In this document: piece by piece, positions 35,525 to 44,943 of the stretch
Layout: every line of letters starts with the position of its first letter
Numbering within the stretch: position 1 is the first letter of the stretch
NCBI GenBank assembly: GCA_014191755.1
Contig: BJHE01000008.1
Location: forward strand, 27,072 to 91,071
Reading direction: 5' to 3'
DNA length: 64,000 nt
Source: Cyanobium sp.
GTDB taxonomy: Bacteria > Cyanobacteriota > Cyanobacteriia > PCC-6307 > Cyanobiaceae
Made by a program: the position numbers and the translations under genes
The notes under the pieces: model-generated
The model's database searches: none
Told to the model about the DNA's origin: nothing
Seen by the model: the letters and a program-made list of their open reading frames with translations, nothing else

Positions 35525-36565
35525 TCAGAGATGCTGGAGTTCGGGGTAGGCCCCCAGCAACTGGTCGGCGGTGAGCACCTCGCCCACCCCCTCGGGCTGC
35601 CAGATCACCTCGAGAGCCAGGAGATCCTCTACACCCACCGAGGCAAGACGCTGGAGGGTTTCGCGAAGCGCTTCAGCCGTATCCGTGCCCTTGAGGTCGA
35701 GGGCTCGACGACTGGCGATCAACAGCGTGACCGCGATGTAATCACTCGCCGCGTCGCTGCTGCCGGCAGCCACCACGGAGGACCCGGCGCTGCGCGCTCC
35801 AGCCACGTTGGTGGTGATCTCCCGCTCGAGCTTGCTGCGCTCCCGCACGGCAAGGCGGTTGAAAGTGGACTCGGCACTAGCAAAGGGCACCTGACCAACC
35901 TCGCCGTTGGCGTAAACCCAGAGCTCTGGGTTGCGCAACAGCGAGAGGCTGGTTTCCTGCAAAACCCGCTGCAGACCGGCCGTGGTGGAAGTGTCGGCCG
36001 TGGCGGCCATACGACGCAGATCGGCCTGCAGTTCGCGGGCGGAGGCCAGCAGACCCACCTGAACCTCGGCGATCGCCACCGGGCCATCCACGGAACCGCC
36101 GAGGCTGCCGGCGGAATCGGAACCGGAAAGGCTGCCACCGGCGTTACGCAGGCCATTGAGCAGGGCACCCACCACGGCCATCAGCACCAGCAAGCCGAGC
36201 AGACCGCCTCCGAATCCGAAGATCGGCACCACGAACGGCACACCAAAGCCGCCGCCGCCGTAGTAGACACCACCGCCGTAGTAACCACCACCGCCGTAGT
36301 AACCGCCGCCACCGTAATAACCGCCACCACCGCCGTAACCACCGCGATAACCACCGCGATAGGAGCCGCCACCGCCGCCGCCGTAATTACGGGGTGCGGA
36401 AGGAGCCGAACGGAAACTGCCGCCACCGATGCGGCCGCCACTGGCGGCTTGGGCGGGGGTTGGTGCGGCGGCAATCAGGGCGGCCATCAAAACCGGGATT
36501 AGCACGAAACCGGTCAGGCGCCGCAGCACGGGACGCAGGAACGGGGGTAATTGTCGAGGAGCCAT
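35525..36565 (-). CDS. DUF1517 family protein with Gly/Tyr-rich linker
   Basis: ATG 36565 gives 346 residues. An N-terminal signal (LTGFVLIPVLMAALIAAAPTPAQA) is followed by a low-complexity Gly/Tyr segment (residues about 60-105), one hydrophobic segment (FGFGGGLLGLLVLMAVVGALL), then the DUF1517 globular domain (AIAEVQVGLLASARELQADL). The layout is typical of cyanobacterial and plastid DUF1517 proteins, likely membrane-anchored. Biochemical function is not established. Transcribed away from thiS with a 26-base gap. Confidence 0.85.
   Translation of the reverse strand: MAPRQLPPFLRPVLRRLTGFVLIPVLMAALIAAAPTPAQAASGGRIGGGSFRSAPSAPRNYGGGGGGSYRGGYRGGYGGGGGYYGGGGYYGGGGYYGGGVYYGGGGFGVPFVVPIFGFGGGLLGLLVLMAVVGALLNGLRNAGGSLSGSDSAGSLGGSVDGPVAIAEVQVGLLASARELQADLRRMAATADTSTTAGLQRVLQETSLSLLRNPELWVYANGEVGQVPFASAESTFNRLAVRERSKLEREITTNVAGARSAGSSVVAAGSSDAASDYIAVTLLIASRRALDLKGTDTAEALRETLQRLASVGVEDLLALEVIWQPEGVGEVLTADQLLGAYPELQHL
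36245..36385. repeat. Low-complexity GGY/GGGG-coding repeat
   Basis: Tandem imperfect units of CCGCCGTAGTAACCACCA type on the + strand encode repeated GGYYGGGG on the minus strand within the DUF1517 gene. Such tracts slip easily and often vary in copy number between strains. Confidence 0.75.
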
Positions 36566-36591
36566 GGATGGCGCCGAGGGATGAGGCGAAT

Positions 36592-36807
36592 CTAGGAACC
36601 ACCCCCCACGATGGTGACCACTTCCAGCACATCGGATTCCACCACCGGCTGTGAAGGCCAGTTCTGGCGGGACAGGATGGATCCGTTGAACTCCACCACC
36701 ACCAGCCGTGGCTGATAGCCGAGGGCCTCCAGCAGCCGATCGAGGCACAGGCCGGCCGGTGCGATCCGTTCCTCCCCGTTGACCCGCAGCGTGATCGACT
36801 CAGTCAT
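36592..36807 (-). CDS. thiS: Sulfur carrier protein ThiS
   Basis: A 71-residue ubiquitin-like protein (SITLRVNGEERIAPAGLCLD...VVEFNGSILSR) ending VTIVGGGS. ThiS donates sulfur as a thiocarboxylate on its C-terminal Gly-Gly for thiazole synthesis. The extra Ser after the glycines is notable, because the thiocarboxylate should form on a terminal Gly. It overlaps the upstream thiE by 8 bases, so the two are surely co-transcribed. Confidence 0.88.
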   Translation of the reverse strand: MTESITLRVNGEERIAPAGLCLDRLLEALGYQPRLVVVEFNGSILSRQNWPSQPVVESDVLEVVTIVGGGS

Positions 36808-37948
36808 CAACCCTCGCCAGGGCCTCCAGCAGGGCGGCGCTGGCCGCCTGCGGGTCCGGAGCTGCCGTGATCGCCCGCACCACCGCCACCCGGCGGGCGC
36901 CGGCGGCGACCACGGCGCCCAGGTTGGTCAGGTTGATGCCGCCGATCGCGAAGAAGGGAACCGGGCAAGCGGACGCCGCGGCCGCCACGTAGGCCAGGCC
37001 GACCGGCTCCCGACCCGGCTTGGTGGGGGTGGCGTTGACCGGCCCCACCCCCACGTAGTCGCAGCCTTCGGCCACGGCGCGATGGAGCTGGTCGAGAGCG
37101 TGGGTGCTACTGCCGACCAGCCGATCCGGCCCCAGCAGCCGCCTAGCCACTGGCAGGGGCAGATCACCCTGGCCCAGATGCACGCCATCGGCCTCCACAG
37201 CCAAGGCCAGGTCGACCCGGTCATTGACCAGGAACAGGGCTCCATGGCTATGGCAGAGCCGCCGCAGCTCCTGGGCTTCGAGGAGCCGCTGGCGATCGTT
37301 GAGCGGATCGGCCGCCTTGGAGCGGTATTGCACGATCCGCACCCCGGCCGCCAGGGCCCCCGCCACAACATCCCGGGATCGGGCGCCCACGATCAGATAC
37401 AGGGAACAACTCCCCAGCAGGGAACGACGTCCGTCGCCATCGCGATGGGTGCGAAGCAGATCCGCCTCTAGGTCGTAGAGGCGGTAACGGCAGCGGGCCG
37501 CTTCCTCCGCCAGGGGGGGGTCGATGCCCCGCCCGAATTCCTCTAGCACCCGCAAGGCCTCCTGCACCCGGGCAGCATTGGCCGCCACGATCTGATCAGG
37601 AGAGCTGCGTGCGGACTGGGCCGGATGGGTGAGGCCAGCGGCCGAATCGGTGGCGCTGTGCCGGGCCCATTTGTAGGAATCTCGGTGGAGCAGCCCCAGC
37701 CGTTGGCGCAGGTCCTTGCTGCGCGCCACCAGATCGGGGCGATCGAGCCCGAAGCGGGCCCAGTCCTCGAGAACCCGCAGGCCCTCCCGGGCCCGATCGA
37801 GATTGGCATCCAGCAGTCGCTCGATCGGCTGGAGGTCGGGAGGCCTACATGAGCCCGCCGCCGCGCTCCCGTCGGGCAGCTGGGCGGGCCCAGCCCTATC
37901 ACCGCCGGGAACCGGAGAGGGAATGGTGGTCGGCGGGGAAATCGGCAC
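36800..37948 (-). CDS. thiE: Thiamine-phosphate synthase with cyanobacterial N-terminal domain
   Basis: The C-terminal half is ThiE: GSCSLYLIVGARSRDVVAGAL, VQYRSKAADPLNDRQRLLEA, FLVNDRVDLALAVEADGVHLGQ and VGVGPVNATPTKPGREPVGL. It joins the thiazole and HMP phosphates. The N-terminal half (RLLDANLDRAREGLRVLEDW) is the extra domain seen in cyanobacterial ThiE. The start is uncertain: the 433-residue track ORF would run through a small divergent gene; ATG 38011 would leave no gap, so I use GTG 37948 (382 aa). The gene ends inside thiS. Confidence 0.9.
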   Translation of the reverse strand: MPISPPTTIPSPVPGGDRAGPAQLPDGSAAAGSCRPPDLQPIERLLDANLDRAREGLRVLEDWARFGLDRPDLVARSKDLRQRLGLLHRDSYKWARHSATDSAAGLTHPAQSARSSPDQIVAANAARVQEALRVLEEFGRGIDPPLAEEAARCRYRLYDLEADLLRTHRDGDGRRSLLGSCSLYLIVGARSRDVVAGALAAGVRIVQYRSKAADPLNDRQRLLEAQELRRLCHSHGALFLVNDRVDLALAVEADGVHLGQGDLPLPVARRLLGPDRLVGSSTHALDQLHRAVAEGCDYVGVGPVNATPTKPGREPVGLAYVAAAASACPVPFFAIGGINLTNLGAVVAAGARRVAVVRAITAAPDPQAASAALLEALARVDD

Positions 37949-38009
37949 TCGGGATGAGGTGGAGGAGGGTGGAGCGTTACCTAGGCTGTAACCATCCCAG
38001 AGGTGCCCC

Positions 38010-38141
38010 ATGGTCAACGATCCGGGCAGCGGCAGTGAAGAAAATCCCCTGCTGGTGCTTGTCTCCGGCATTCTGCTCATGGGTCTGATTGCGCTGTTCA
38101 TCAGCTGGGGCCTTCGCCACGCCTACGCCACTCCAGGCTGA
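38010..38141 (+). CDS. 43-residue single-span membrane protein
   Basis: Too short for the ORF track. ATG 38010 is preceded by AGAGG at 6-base spacing. The product is an acidic N-terminus (GSGSEENP), one 20-residue hydrophobic span (LLVLVSGILLMGLIALFISW) and a short basic tail (GLRHAYATPG). This is the size and build of small subunits of photosynthetic or NDH complexes, but I cannot match it to a named one. It is divergent from thiE and followed by inverted repeats. Confidence 0.7.
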   Translation: MVNDPGSGSEENPLLVLVSGILLMGLIALFISWGLRHAYATPG

Positions 38142-38142
38142 C

Positions 38143-38194
38143 CCGACCGATTAGTCGGATCAGCCTCATCTTGATGGGCCTCACCCTGATGAGG
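38143..38194. terminator. Pair of inverted repeats between the small membrane protein and ribF
   Basis: CCGAC/GTCGG (6-base loop) and CCTCATC/GATGAGG (17-base loop) lie in the 91-base gap between two convergent genes. Neither is followed by a T-run. Together they may act as a weak bidirectional terminator. Confidence 0.3.
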
Positions 38195-38232
38195 ATCAAC
38201 CCGACGCCGTCTGACCGGGAACGGCCCCATTC

Positions 38233-39282
38233 TCAAATGGGATCCAGGATCGCCGCGGCCTCCCTGGCATCTGCGGCGATGCGCGTTGCCAGTTCATCGA
38301 GGCCGGCGAACCGCTGCTGGCTGCGAAGGTACCGCACGGGCTGAACGATGAGCTGCGCACCGGCCAAGTCGATCTCCCGATCGAGCAGATGCACCTCCAC
38401 GGCAGAGGGTGCGAGCGGGTCCACGGTGGGCTGAGGGCCCAGATTCATCACAGCGGGCATGCCGGCGCCATGGACCTCGCCGGACCAGGCCAGCACCGCG
38501 TAGACGCCCTCTTGGGGGAGAAATTTGCGGCCATCCACCTGGAGATTGGCCGTGGGCCAACCGAGGCCCCGGCCGAGACCTCGGCCCGGCACCACCAGGC
38601 CATGGAACCGGTAGGACCGCTCGAGCAGCCGTTCGGCCTCCGCCAGATCAGCGGCGGCTAGGGCCCGCCGGATCCGGCTGCTGCTCACCCGCTCGCCCGC
38701 TTCGAATAGCAGCGGCACCACCGACACTTCCACGCCGCAGGCGGCTCCGATCCGCGCCAGATCGGCCGCGTCGCCGCAGCGGCCGGCGCCGAAGCGGAAG
38801 TTCTCACCCACCGCCACCCGGCGCGCCTGGAGCTGCCCCACCAGCACCTCCACCACGAAGGCCTCCGGCGAGAGGGCCGCCAGGGCGCGGGTGAAGGGCA
38901 CCATCACCAACTGGCGGATGCCCAGCGGCTCCAGCAGTTCCAGCTTCTCCTCCGGCAGGTCGAGCCGCAGGCGCGTTTCACCATGGAGCACCTCGCGCGG
39001 GTGGGGCCAGAAACTGACCACGGTGGGCACCCCGATACCGCCGGAACAGTCGCCGTGCTCCTCAGGGCCGAGCCCACTTTTCGGGACGTCCGATGTGATG
39101 GCGGTGATCGCCTCAATCACGCGACGATGGCCCCGGTGGAGACCATCGAAACTGCCCAGGGCAATGGCTGTGGGGCGCAGGGCCTGATCCGGGATGTGCA
39201 GCGGGATGGACAGGGGAATCAGGACCGGGCGCTCGCCTTGGGGATCCTCCCATGGCAAGTTTGGAACCTCTGCGAACAGCAC
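38233..39282 (-). CDS. ribF: Bifunctional riboflavin kinase / FAD synthetase
   Basis: The N-terminal adenylyltransferase domain has PTAIALGSFDGLHRGHRRVI (the GxFDGxHxGH nucleotide motif) and VVSFWPHPREVL. The C-terminal kinase domain has GRGLGRGLGWPTANLQVDGR and PQEGVYAV. It makes FMN and then FAD from riboflavin. The GTG start at 39282 gives 349 aa, slightly longer than usual. It is divergent from the DUF3611 gene with only 5 bases between starts, so promoters must overlap the coding ends. Confidence 0.95.
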   Translation of the reverse strand: MLFAEVPNLPWEDPQGERPVLIPLSIPLHIPDQALRPTAIALGSFDGLHRGHRRVIEAITAITSDVPKSGLGPEEHGDCSGGIGVPTVVSFWPHPREVLHGETRLRLDLPEEKLELLEPLGIRQLVMVPFTRALAALSPEAFVVEVLVGQLQARRVAVGENFRFGAGRCGDAADLARIGAACGVEVSVVPLLFEAGERVSSSRIRRALAAADLAEAERLLERSYRFHGLVVPGRGLGRGLGWPTANLQVDGRKFLPQEGVYAVLAWSGEVHGAGMPAVMNLGPQPTVDPLAPSAVEVHLLDREIDLAGAQLIVQPVRYLRSQQRFAGLDELATRIAADAREAAAILDPI

Positions 39283-39287
39283 GACCC

Positions 39288-39863
39288 ATGGCCGATCCAG
39301 TGGATCTGCAGCGGATCTCCGGCGCCCTCCGCAATGTGGGTTGGGTGCGCTTCTGGACCCAGCTGGCCCTGGCGGTGGTGGTGGTGGGGGTGCTGCTGTT
39401 CAACAGCATCGGTGCCCGGGTGGCCTCCAATGCCCAGCGGGCCGTGGGCTTGGGCCCGGGACTCTCCTTCACCACGCTCTCCTTCCTACTGCTCGCCTGG
39501 AGCCTCTGGCAGTGCTGGCTGGTGATCCGCTGCGGCCGGGCCCTGGCCAGTCCGGTGCACCCCAGCCGCGGCGAAACCAGCCGCCTGATCAAGCGCGGGC
39601 TGCTGGTGGATCTGGCCGGCCTCACGATCGCCGCCGTGGGCTATCAGGCCCTGGCCGGGAGCCTTTTCCTGCAGGCCTCGATGCAGGCTCCGGGGCTATT
39701 CGGCCCAATGTCCTATCAGGGAAGTCAGGGACCGATCAGCACCTTCCCGATCACCTCAATCGAAATGCTCTCGGTGCTGAGCAACACCCAGGTGCTCTTC
39801 GCCCATCTGATCGGCCTGATGTTCACCCTGTGGATGCTGCAGCGGGTCCACCGCAGGGGTTGA
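39288..39863 (+). CDS. DUF3611 family membrane protein
   Basis: ATG 39288 (191 aa) avoids overlap with ribF; the track start is 39252. About four hydrophobic segments: FWTQLALAVVVVGVLLFNSI, FTTLSFLLLAWSLWQCWLVI, GLLVDLAGLTIAAVGYQALA and VLFAHLIGLMFTLWMLQRV. The N-terminal ISGALRNVGWVRFWTQL is typical of DUF3611, a family shared by cyanobacteria and plastids. Function is not established. Confidence 0.85.
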   Translation: MADPVDLQRISGALRNVGWVRFWTQLALAVVVVGVLLFNSIGARVASNAQRAVGLGPGLSFTTLSFLLLAWSLWQCWLVIRCGRALASPVHPSRGETSRLIKRGLLVDLAGLTIAAVGYQALAGSLFLQASMQAPGLFGPMSYQGSQGPISTFPITSIEMLSVLSNTQVLFAHLIGLMFTLWMLQRVHRRG

Positions 39864-39998
39864 GGGGGCTCCTGCTCCGGGCTTCCGGCCGATGGTCCGA
39901 TCAACGAGGCGAGGGCCAGGATCGGCCAGGAGAAGTGAGCGGCGTGGCAATCCGGACGGGCGTGGCTCCGTTGAGGGCGAATGGCAGCCCTAGGACGA

Positions 39999-40814
39999 TC
40001 ACGCGGGCCCCGGGCCAGCGGAGAGGGCAGCCGGATTTGGCAGGTTGTCCGTGGCACCCCGCCAGAACAATTCGGGCTGCAACGGCGTGAGCGAGGCTCC
40101 CCCCGCTGCGATCCAGGCCACATCGGTGGGCCAGTCGGCGGGGCCCGCCACGGCGGCATCCAGGTCGTCCACCACCTCGCCGGCCAGCCAGTAATAAGTG
40201 CGGCCACGGGGATCCTCGCGCCGGTCGAACTGATCGGTGTAGCGGCGCACGGCGGTGCGGCACCAGCGCAGGGGGCCGATAGCCTCGCTCGGCAAGGGCG
40301 GCACGTTCAGGTTGAGCAGCATGCCCTCGCGCCAGCCTGCCGCCACCATCCCTTCGGCCACGTCCAGGGCGAGACGAGCGGCGGGGCCGAACTGGCGCCA
40401 CTTGAAGTCGGCAGAGCTCACCGCCAGGGCGGGATAGCCCTCGATCGTGCCCTCCATCGCGGCACTCACGGTGCCGGAATACAGCACGTCCGTGCCCAGA
40501 TTCGGACCGTGGTTGATGCCCGAGAGCACCAGCTGGGGGGGCTCCTCCAGCAGCCGGAACAGACCTAACTTCACACAGTCGGAGGGGGTGCCGCTGCAGG
40601 CCCAGGCCGTCACACCCGGGGCGAAGAGCTGGTCGGCCCGCTCGGCCCTCAGGGGGGTCTGGAGCGTGAGGCCATGGCCCGTGGCAGAGCGTTCCTGGTC
40701 GGGACAAACCACGGTGACCTGATGACCCCGAGCGGCGGCCTCGGCCGCCAGGGCCTGGATACCGGCGGCGAAGACCCCGTCGTCGTTGCAGATCAGGATC
40801 CGGAGGGGGGCCAT
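39999..40814 (-). CDS. surE: 5'-nucleotidase SurE
   Basis: ATG 40814 (271 aa). The N-terminus [19 protein letters not shown] has the metal-binding [23 protein letters not shown] and [11 protein letters not shown] are further SurE signatures. The enzyme hydrolyses nucleoside 5'-monophosphates in the cytoplasm and is linked to stress survival. The last 20 residues are Pro/Ala-rich and probably not conserved. It is divergent from pheS. Confidence 0.94.
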   Translation of the reverse strand: MAPLRILICNDDGVFAAGIQALAAEAAARGHQVTVVCPDQERSATGHGLTLQTPLRAERADQLFAPGVTAWACSGTPSDCVKLGLFRLLEEPPQLVLSGINHGPNLGTDVLYSGTVSAAMEGTIEGYPALAVSSADFKWRQFGPAARLALDVAEGMVAAGWREGMLLNLNVPPLPSEAIGPLRWCRTAVRRYTDQFDRREDPRGRTYYWLAGEVVDDLDAAVAGPADWPTDVAWIAAGGASLTPLQPELFWRGATDNLPNPAALSAGPGPA

Positions 40815-41162
40815 GGCGGGTGGGGCTCTGGCGATCAGGGTGCCACGGAGCCTTCGGTCACCGGGGTGCCGTGGGCTGCAGCCGGCCGGCTTCCCTAGGG
40901 CGAAGCGCATCCAGGGCATGCGCCACAGATTGCCTCCTCATTCCTGACCTTCCTGGCCTCGTGCTGGCCTGTTCCCGGCCTCTTGCGCAGCGCAGGCCGC
41001 ACCCTCCGGTGGGCCGCTGCCCGAATGGCCATCCCCCGGTGTTCCAACCGCGTTTGTACCCACGCGTGCGAGCCCGCTGAGGAGGACACCGGGGGCCCGG
41101 CTGCGACCACCAGCCGGGCACTGCCTACAGTCGCGCTTCCTCCTTCCGCAGTCACCGCCGCC
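40815..41162. promoter_or_regulatory. 348-base divergent region between surE and pheS
   Basis: High-GC region with no convincing gene. The pheS ORF stays open through it, but the pheS family N-terminus begins near 41163. A TACAGT hexamer about 35 bases before the pheS start is a possible -10 element. GCCGG/CCGGC inverted repeats are frequent, but none looks like an attenuator with a leader peptide rich in Phe codons. Confidence 0.35.
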
Positions 41163-42185
41163 GTGAGCGCCACGATCACCCTCCAGCAGCTCACCGACCA
41201 GCTTCAGGCCCTTGAAGCGGAGGCGGCCGCCGCGATCGGTGCCGCTGCCGACCCGGCCGAGCTGGAGCAGCTGCGGGTGGATTTATTGGGCAAGAAGGGG
41301 CGCCTCTCCGGGGTTCTCGGGGCGATGGGGCGCCTCCCGGGCGAGGAGCGGCCCCAGGTGGGACAGCGGGCGAATGTGCTCAAGGAGCAGGTGCAGAGCC
41401 TGCTGGGGGAGCGCCTCCACCAGCTCCAGTCCTCGGCCCTGGACGATCGCATCGCCCGCGAGACGCTCGATGTGACGGCCCCCTGCCGCTATGTGCCGCC
41501 GGGCCACCGCCATCCCCTACAGGCCACGGTGGAGGAGATCCTCGACATCTTCGCGGGCCTGGGCTACCGGGTGTCCGAAGGGCCGGAGGTGGAAAGCGAT
41601 CACTACAACTTCACCGCCCTGAACATCCCTCCCCACCACCCGGCCCGGGACATGCAGGACACCTTCTATCTGGCGCCAGGAGCCGATGGTGGTGAGCGCC
41701 TGCTGCGGACCCACACCTCGCCGGTTCAGATCCGCCATCTGGAGGCCAATCCGCCGCCGGTGCGCATCGTGGCCCCCGGGCGGGTGTACCGCCGCGACGC
41801 GGTGGACGCCACCCACTCGCCGGTGTTCCATCAGGTGGAGGTGCTCGCCCTCGATGAGGGACTCGACTTCAGCCACCTGCGCGGCACGGTGACCACCTTC
41901 CTGCAGCGTTTCTTCGGGGACCTACCGGTGCGCTTCCGCGCCAGCTACTTCCCCTTCACCGAACCCTCCGCCGAGGTGGATGTGCGGTGGCGAGGCCGCT
42001 GGCTGGAGGTGATGGGCTGCGGGATGGTGGATCCGGCCGTGCTCGAGGGACTGGGTATCGATTCGGAACGCTGGAGCGGCTTCGCGGCGGGGCTAGGAGT
42101 GGAGCGCTTTTGCATGGTGCGCCACGGCATCGATGACATTCGCCGGCTGTATACCAGTGACTTGCGCTTCCTCGAGCAGTTCTAA
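41163..42185 (+). CDS. pheS: Phenylalanyl-tRNA synthetase alpha subunit
   Basis: GTG 41163 gives 340 residues, the usual PheS length. The N-terminal coiled coil ([20 protein letters not shown]) is followed by the class II core: [20 protein letters not shown], the motif 2 region [19 protein letters not shown] and the motif 3 region [20 protein letters not shown]. It charges tRNA-Phe as an alpha2beta2 complex with PheT, which is not in the window. The 265 bases after its stop are AT-richer. Confidence 0.95.
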   Translation: MSATITLQQLTDQLQALEAEAAAAIGAAADPAELEQLRVDLLGKKGRLSGVLGAMGRLPGEERPQVGQRANVLKEQVQSLLGERLHQLQSSALDDRIARETLDVTAPCRYVPPGHRHPLQATVEEILDIFAGLGYRVSEGPEVESDHYNFTALNIPPHHPARDMQDTFYLAPGADGGERLLRTHTSPVQIRHLEANPPPVRIVAPGRVYRRDAVDATHSPVFHQVEVLALDEGLDFSHLRGTVTTFLQRFFGDLPVRFRASYFPFTEPSAEVDVRWRGRWLEVMGCGMVDPAVLEGLGIDSERWSGFAAGLGVERFCMVRHGIDDIRRLYTSDLRFLEQF

Positions 42186-42450
42186 GCAACCGGACCCCAT
42201 AGGCAGATTGGCGGCAATGCTCAGGCCCAAAAGTGCGAAGCAATTGCGAGAGTCAATTCATTCGCTCACAAATAGCCAGTTGTCGCCACTATCACCGATT
42301 AAAGCAAGTTCGACCCAGGGATGCTTCGCTGCCATGCATTCAACGTTTAGCCTCTGAACACGACGATCACAAGCCCCACTTCAAGCTGGGTTCTGATGCC
42401 AAGGTGAACCCTGGACTCCAGTGTATTCAAACCATCCTTTGGCAAACGGA

Positions 42451-43461
42451 ATGGATGGAGCCGATCAACTTCAGGCTTGGCGCGGGGCGGGTGCTGCCAT
42501 CCCCTGCTTCCCTAGACTTTCCCTACCTGCTCCATCACCTCTGTCCCGCGTCGGCCTGATCGTCAACGACGGCAAGGCCCTGGCCCTGGCCACCGCCGCC
42601 ACCATCGAAGCTCGGCTCGAGGCAGCCGGCATGGAGGTGGTGCGTGTGAGCAGTGCTGGCGGTGTGGTGGGCTTCGCCAATCCCGATCAGCACCTGCGCG
42701 CCAAGGGCTACACCGCTTGCGTGCCGGCCAGCTTCGATGCGTCCATGCCCCTGGCCCTGGTGCTCGGCGGCGACGGAACCGTGCTCTCGGCCGCCCGCCA
42801 GACGGCACCGATCGGCGTACCGATCCTCACGATCAACACCGGCCATCTGGGCTTCCTGGCCGAGGCCTACCTCAAGGATCTGGAGGGTGTGCTCGACCAG
42901 GTGATCGCCGGCGATTGGACGGTGGAGGAACGCTCGATGCTGGTGGTGAGCGTGATGCGGGGCGAGCAGCGTCGCTGGGAGGTGCTCTGCCTCAACGAGA
43001 TGGCCCTCCACCGCGAGCCGCTCACCAGCATGTGCCACTTCGAGATCGCGATCGGCCGCCATGCCCCGGTGGACATCGCCGCCGACGGGGTGATCCTCTC
43101 CAGCCCGACCGGCTCCACGGCCTATGCCCTCAGCGCCGGCGGTCCGGTGATCACGCCCGACTGCCCGGTGCTGCAACTCACGCCGATCGCGGCCCACTCC
43201 CTGGCGTCGCGGGCCCTGGTGTTCAGCGACCGGGAGCCGGTCACGGTGTTTCCGGCCACGCCCGAGCGGCTGATGATGGTGGTGGATGGCAGCGCCGGCT
43301 GCTACGTATGGCCCGAGGATCGGGTGCTGGTGCGGCGCAGCGAACACCCGGTGCGCTTCGTGCGCCTGGCCGACCATGAATTCTTCCAGGTGCTCCGCAA
43401 CAAGTTGGGCTGGGGGCTGCCCCATGTGGCCAAGCCGGGCAATGTCCAGGAGCTTTCATGA
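42451..43461 (+). CDS. nadK: NAD kinase
   Basis: [20 protein letters not shown] at the N-terminus of the domain, [19 protein letters not shown] (GGDGT catalytic motif), [14 protein letters not shown] and [18 protein letters not shown] identify NAD kinase, which makes NADP. The domain starts at about 42550, but the only in-frame ATG close by is 42451, which adds about 30 residues. CTG 42541 is a possible non-standard start at the domain edge. It overlaps the next gene by ATGA. Confidence 0.92.
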   Translation: MDGADQLQAWRGAGAAIPCFPRLSLPAPSPLSRVGLIVNDGKALALATAATIEARLEAAGMEVVRVSSAGGVVGFANPDQHLRAKGYTACVPASFDASMPLALVLGGDGTVLSAARQTAPIGVPILTINTGHLGFLAEAYLKDLEGVLDQVIAGDWTVEERSMLVVSVMRGEQRRWEVLCLNEMALHREPLTSMCHFEIAIGRHAPVDIAADGVILSSPTGSTAYALSAGGPVITPDCPVLQLTPIAAHSLASRALVFSDREPVTVFPATPERLMMVVDGSAGCYVWPEDRVLVRRSEHPVRFVRLADHEFFQVLRNKLGWGLPHVAKPGNVQELS

Positions 43462-44195
43462 CGGCCGCCAATGCTCCGGGATGGGGACGGCGCGCCAGGC
43501 CGGAGGCCGGGTCGATTGTGCTGCTGGTCGGCGGCCAAGCCGAAGCCTTAGCACCACGTCTCGAACTTTCCGGCCATCGGCCGATGGCGCTGGAGCCCGA
43601 GGAATCTGGCGCCTGCCCCCAGCCCCAGGCGGTGATCGTGGCCCCTGATCAAGAAGGGGAAATCGCCCGGCTGCGCCAACGCTTCTCCGGGGTGCCTCTG
43701 CTGCTGGGCGTCGCCAGCGACAGCGTGGAGGGAAGGATCCGCTGCCTGGCCAGCGGCGCCGACGATTACTGGCTCACCTCCGTAGGAGCCAGTGACCTGC
43801 TCACCCGGCTGAGACTGCACCTGGGTCTGAGCCGCGGCCCCGGCCCCGTGGCGGAACCGATCACCGAGCGACTCCAGTGGGCCGACCTAGTGGTGACTCC
43901 CGCCTCGCAGCTGGTGCAGCGGGGAATGCGGACCGTGGCCCTCACCACCCGGGAGTTCGACCTGCTGCTGCTCCTGCTGCGGGAACGGGGACGGGTGGTG
44001 AGCCGCGAGCGGATCCTGAAGGAGGTCTGGCTGGGGGAAACGGCCGCCGCCAGCAACGTGATCGAGGTCTACGTGCGTTACATCCGCCAGAAGCTCGAGG
44101 AAGGCGGCGAACGACGCCTGATCCATACGGTGCGGGGCCAGGGCTACTGCCTGGGGGAGAGGCTGCCGGAGCGGGAAGCTGGGCTACTGCCATGA
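43458..44195 (+). CDS. OmpR-family response regulator with degenerate receiver domain
   Basis: The C-terminal 100 residues are a clear winged-helix DNA-binding domain ([52 protein letters not shown]). The N-terminal receiver has lost its phosphorylation site: the strand that should end in Asp reads [10 protein letters not shown], the acidic pair after the first strand is absent (SIVLLVGGQ), and the conserved Lys after the fifth strand is missing ([12 protein letters not shown]). It probably works without phosphorylation. The start overlaps nadK by ATGA. Confidence 0.88.
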   Translation: MTAANAPGWGRRARPEAGSIVLLVGGQAEALAPRLELSGHRPMALEPEESGACPQPQAVIVAPDQEGEIARLRQRFSGVPLLLGVASDSVEGRIRCLASGADDYWLTSVGASDLLTRLRLHLGLSRGPGPVAEPITERLQWADLVVTPASQLVQRGMRTVALTTREFDLLLLLLRERGRVVSRERILKEVWLGETAAASNVIEVYVRYIRQKLEEGGERRLIHTVRGQGYCLGERLPEREAGLLP

Positions 44196-44238
44196 AGAGT
44201 GAGGTAGGGCCCTGAAGTACTGGAAAAGGGGAAAGCCG

Positions 44239-44943
44239 GTGCGCCTCAATCCCATCCCCCCGAGCAACGCCGTGATCCCCATGCCAAGCCCGATGCTGAG
44301 CACCCCTATCGGATCCACTGTCCGTGAAGCCCCCCGCCCCTGTGGAAGGGGTTCGATCGACGCGGTTCGGGTGATTCCGGCCCTACTGGTTCCGGGTCTG
44401 CTGGTTCCGGTTCTGGCCGCCCGAGGTGATCAACCCAGCGCTCCACCCCAGCACCTACCCATTGAGGCCCGCTGGTGTCCTGCCGGCGACCCGCCGGGTG
44501 CTTCCCTCCCACTGGGACCGCGGCGCCCCACAGCCACGGCGGGCCCTGACGCCCACCCCACCGTCAAGCCGGACTGCGTGGCGCTGGAGGTGCCGCGCAC
44601 CTGGCACCAATACAGCCTGGGCCTGCAGCTGCGGCCGCCGCTGCCGGTAGGCCGGGGCATGTGGTTCCCCTACCGCCCCGCCCAGGTGGCCCGCTTCTGG
44701 ATGCACCGCACCCCTGAGCCGCTCGACATGGTGTTCGTGCGCAACGGTCGCGTGATCGCCATCGAGCCCGCCGCAGCCCCGTGCATGCAGCTCCCCTGCC
44801 CCAGCTACGGGCCAGATGAGCCGGTGGATGGGGTGCTCGAACTGGCGGCCGGCCAGTCCAGCCAACTCGGCCTGCGGGTGGGTTCGCCCCTGCGGGTGGA
44901 ACTGCTCAGGTCCTTCGGCCCGACAGCACCAGCACCGGATTGA
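44239..44943 (+). CDS. DUF192 family protein, probably exported
   Basis: The C-terminal domain has the DUF192 pattern: LEVPRTWHQYSLGLQLRPPLPVGRGMWF, then VARFWMHRTPEPLDMVFVRNGRVIAIEP. The N-terminal 75 residues include a hydrophobic stretch (VRVIPALLVPGLLVPVLAARG), probably a signal peptide, which would start further in than GTG 44239; ATG 44281 is another option. DUF192 proteins have no established enzymatic role. The 3' end overlaps the convergent cobL gene by 38 bases. Confidence 0.8.
   Translation: MRLNPIPPSNAVIPMPSPMLSTPIGSTVREAPRPCGRGSIDAVRVIPALLVPGLLVPVLAARGDQPSAPPQHLPIEARWCPAGDPPGASLPLGPRRPTATAGPDAHPTVKPDCVALEVPRTWHQYSLGLQLRPPLPVGRGMWFPYRPAQVARFWMHRTPEPLDMVFVRNGRVIAIEPAAAPCMQLPCPSYGPDEPVDGVLELAAGQSSQLGLRVGSPLRVELLRSFGPTAPAPD

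Noticed and set aside
39194-40090. 298-codon ORF overlapping the DUF3611 gene
   Set aside because: It runs in another frame through a clear DUF3611 protein and into the surE end; Gly/Pro-rich without pattern.
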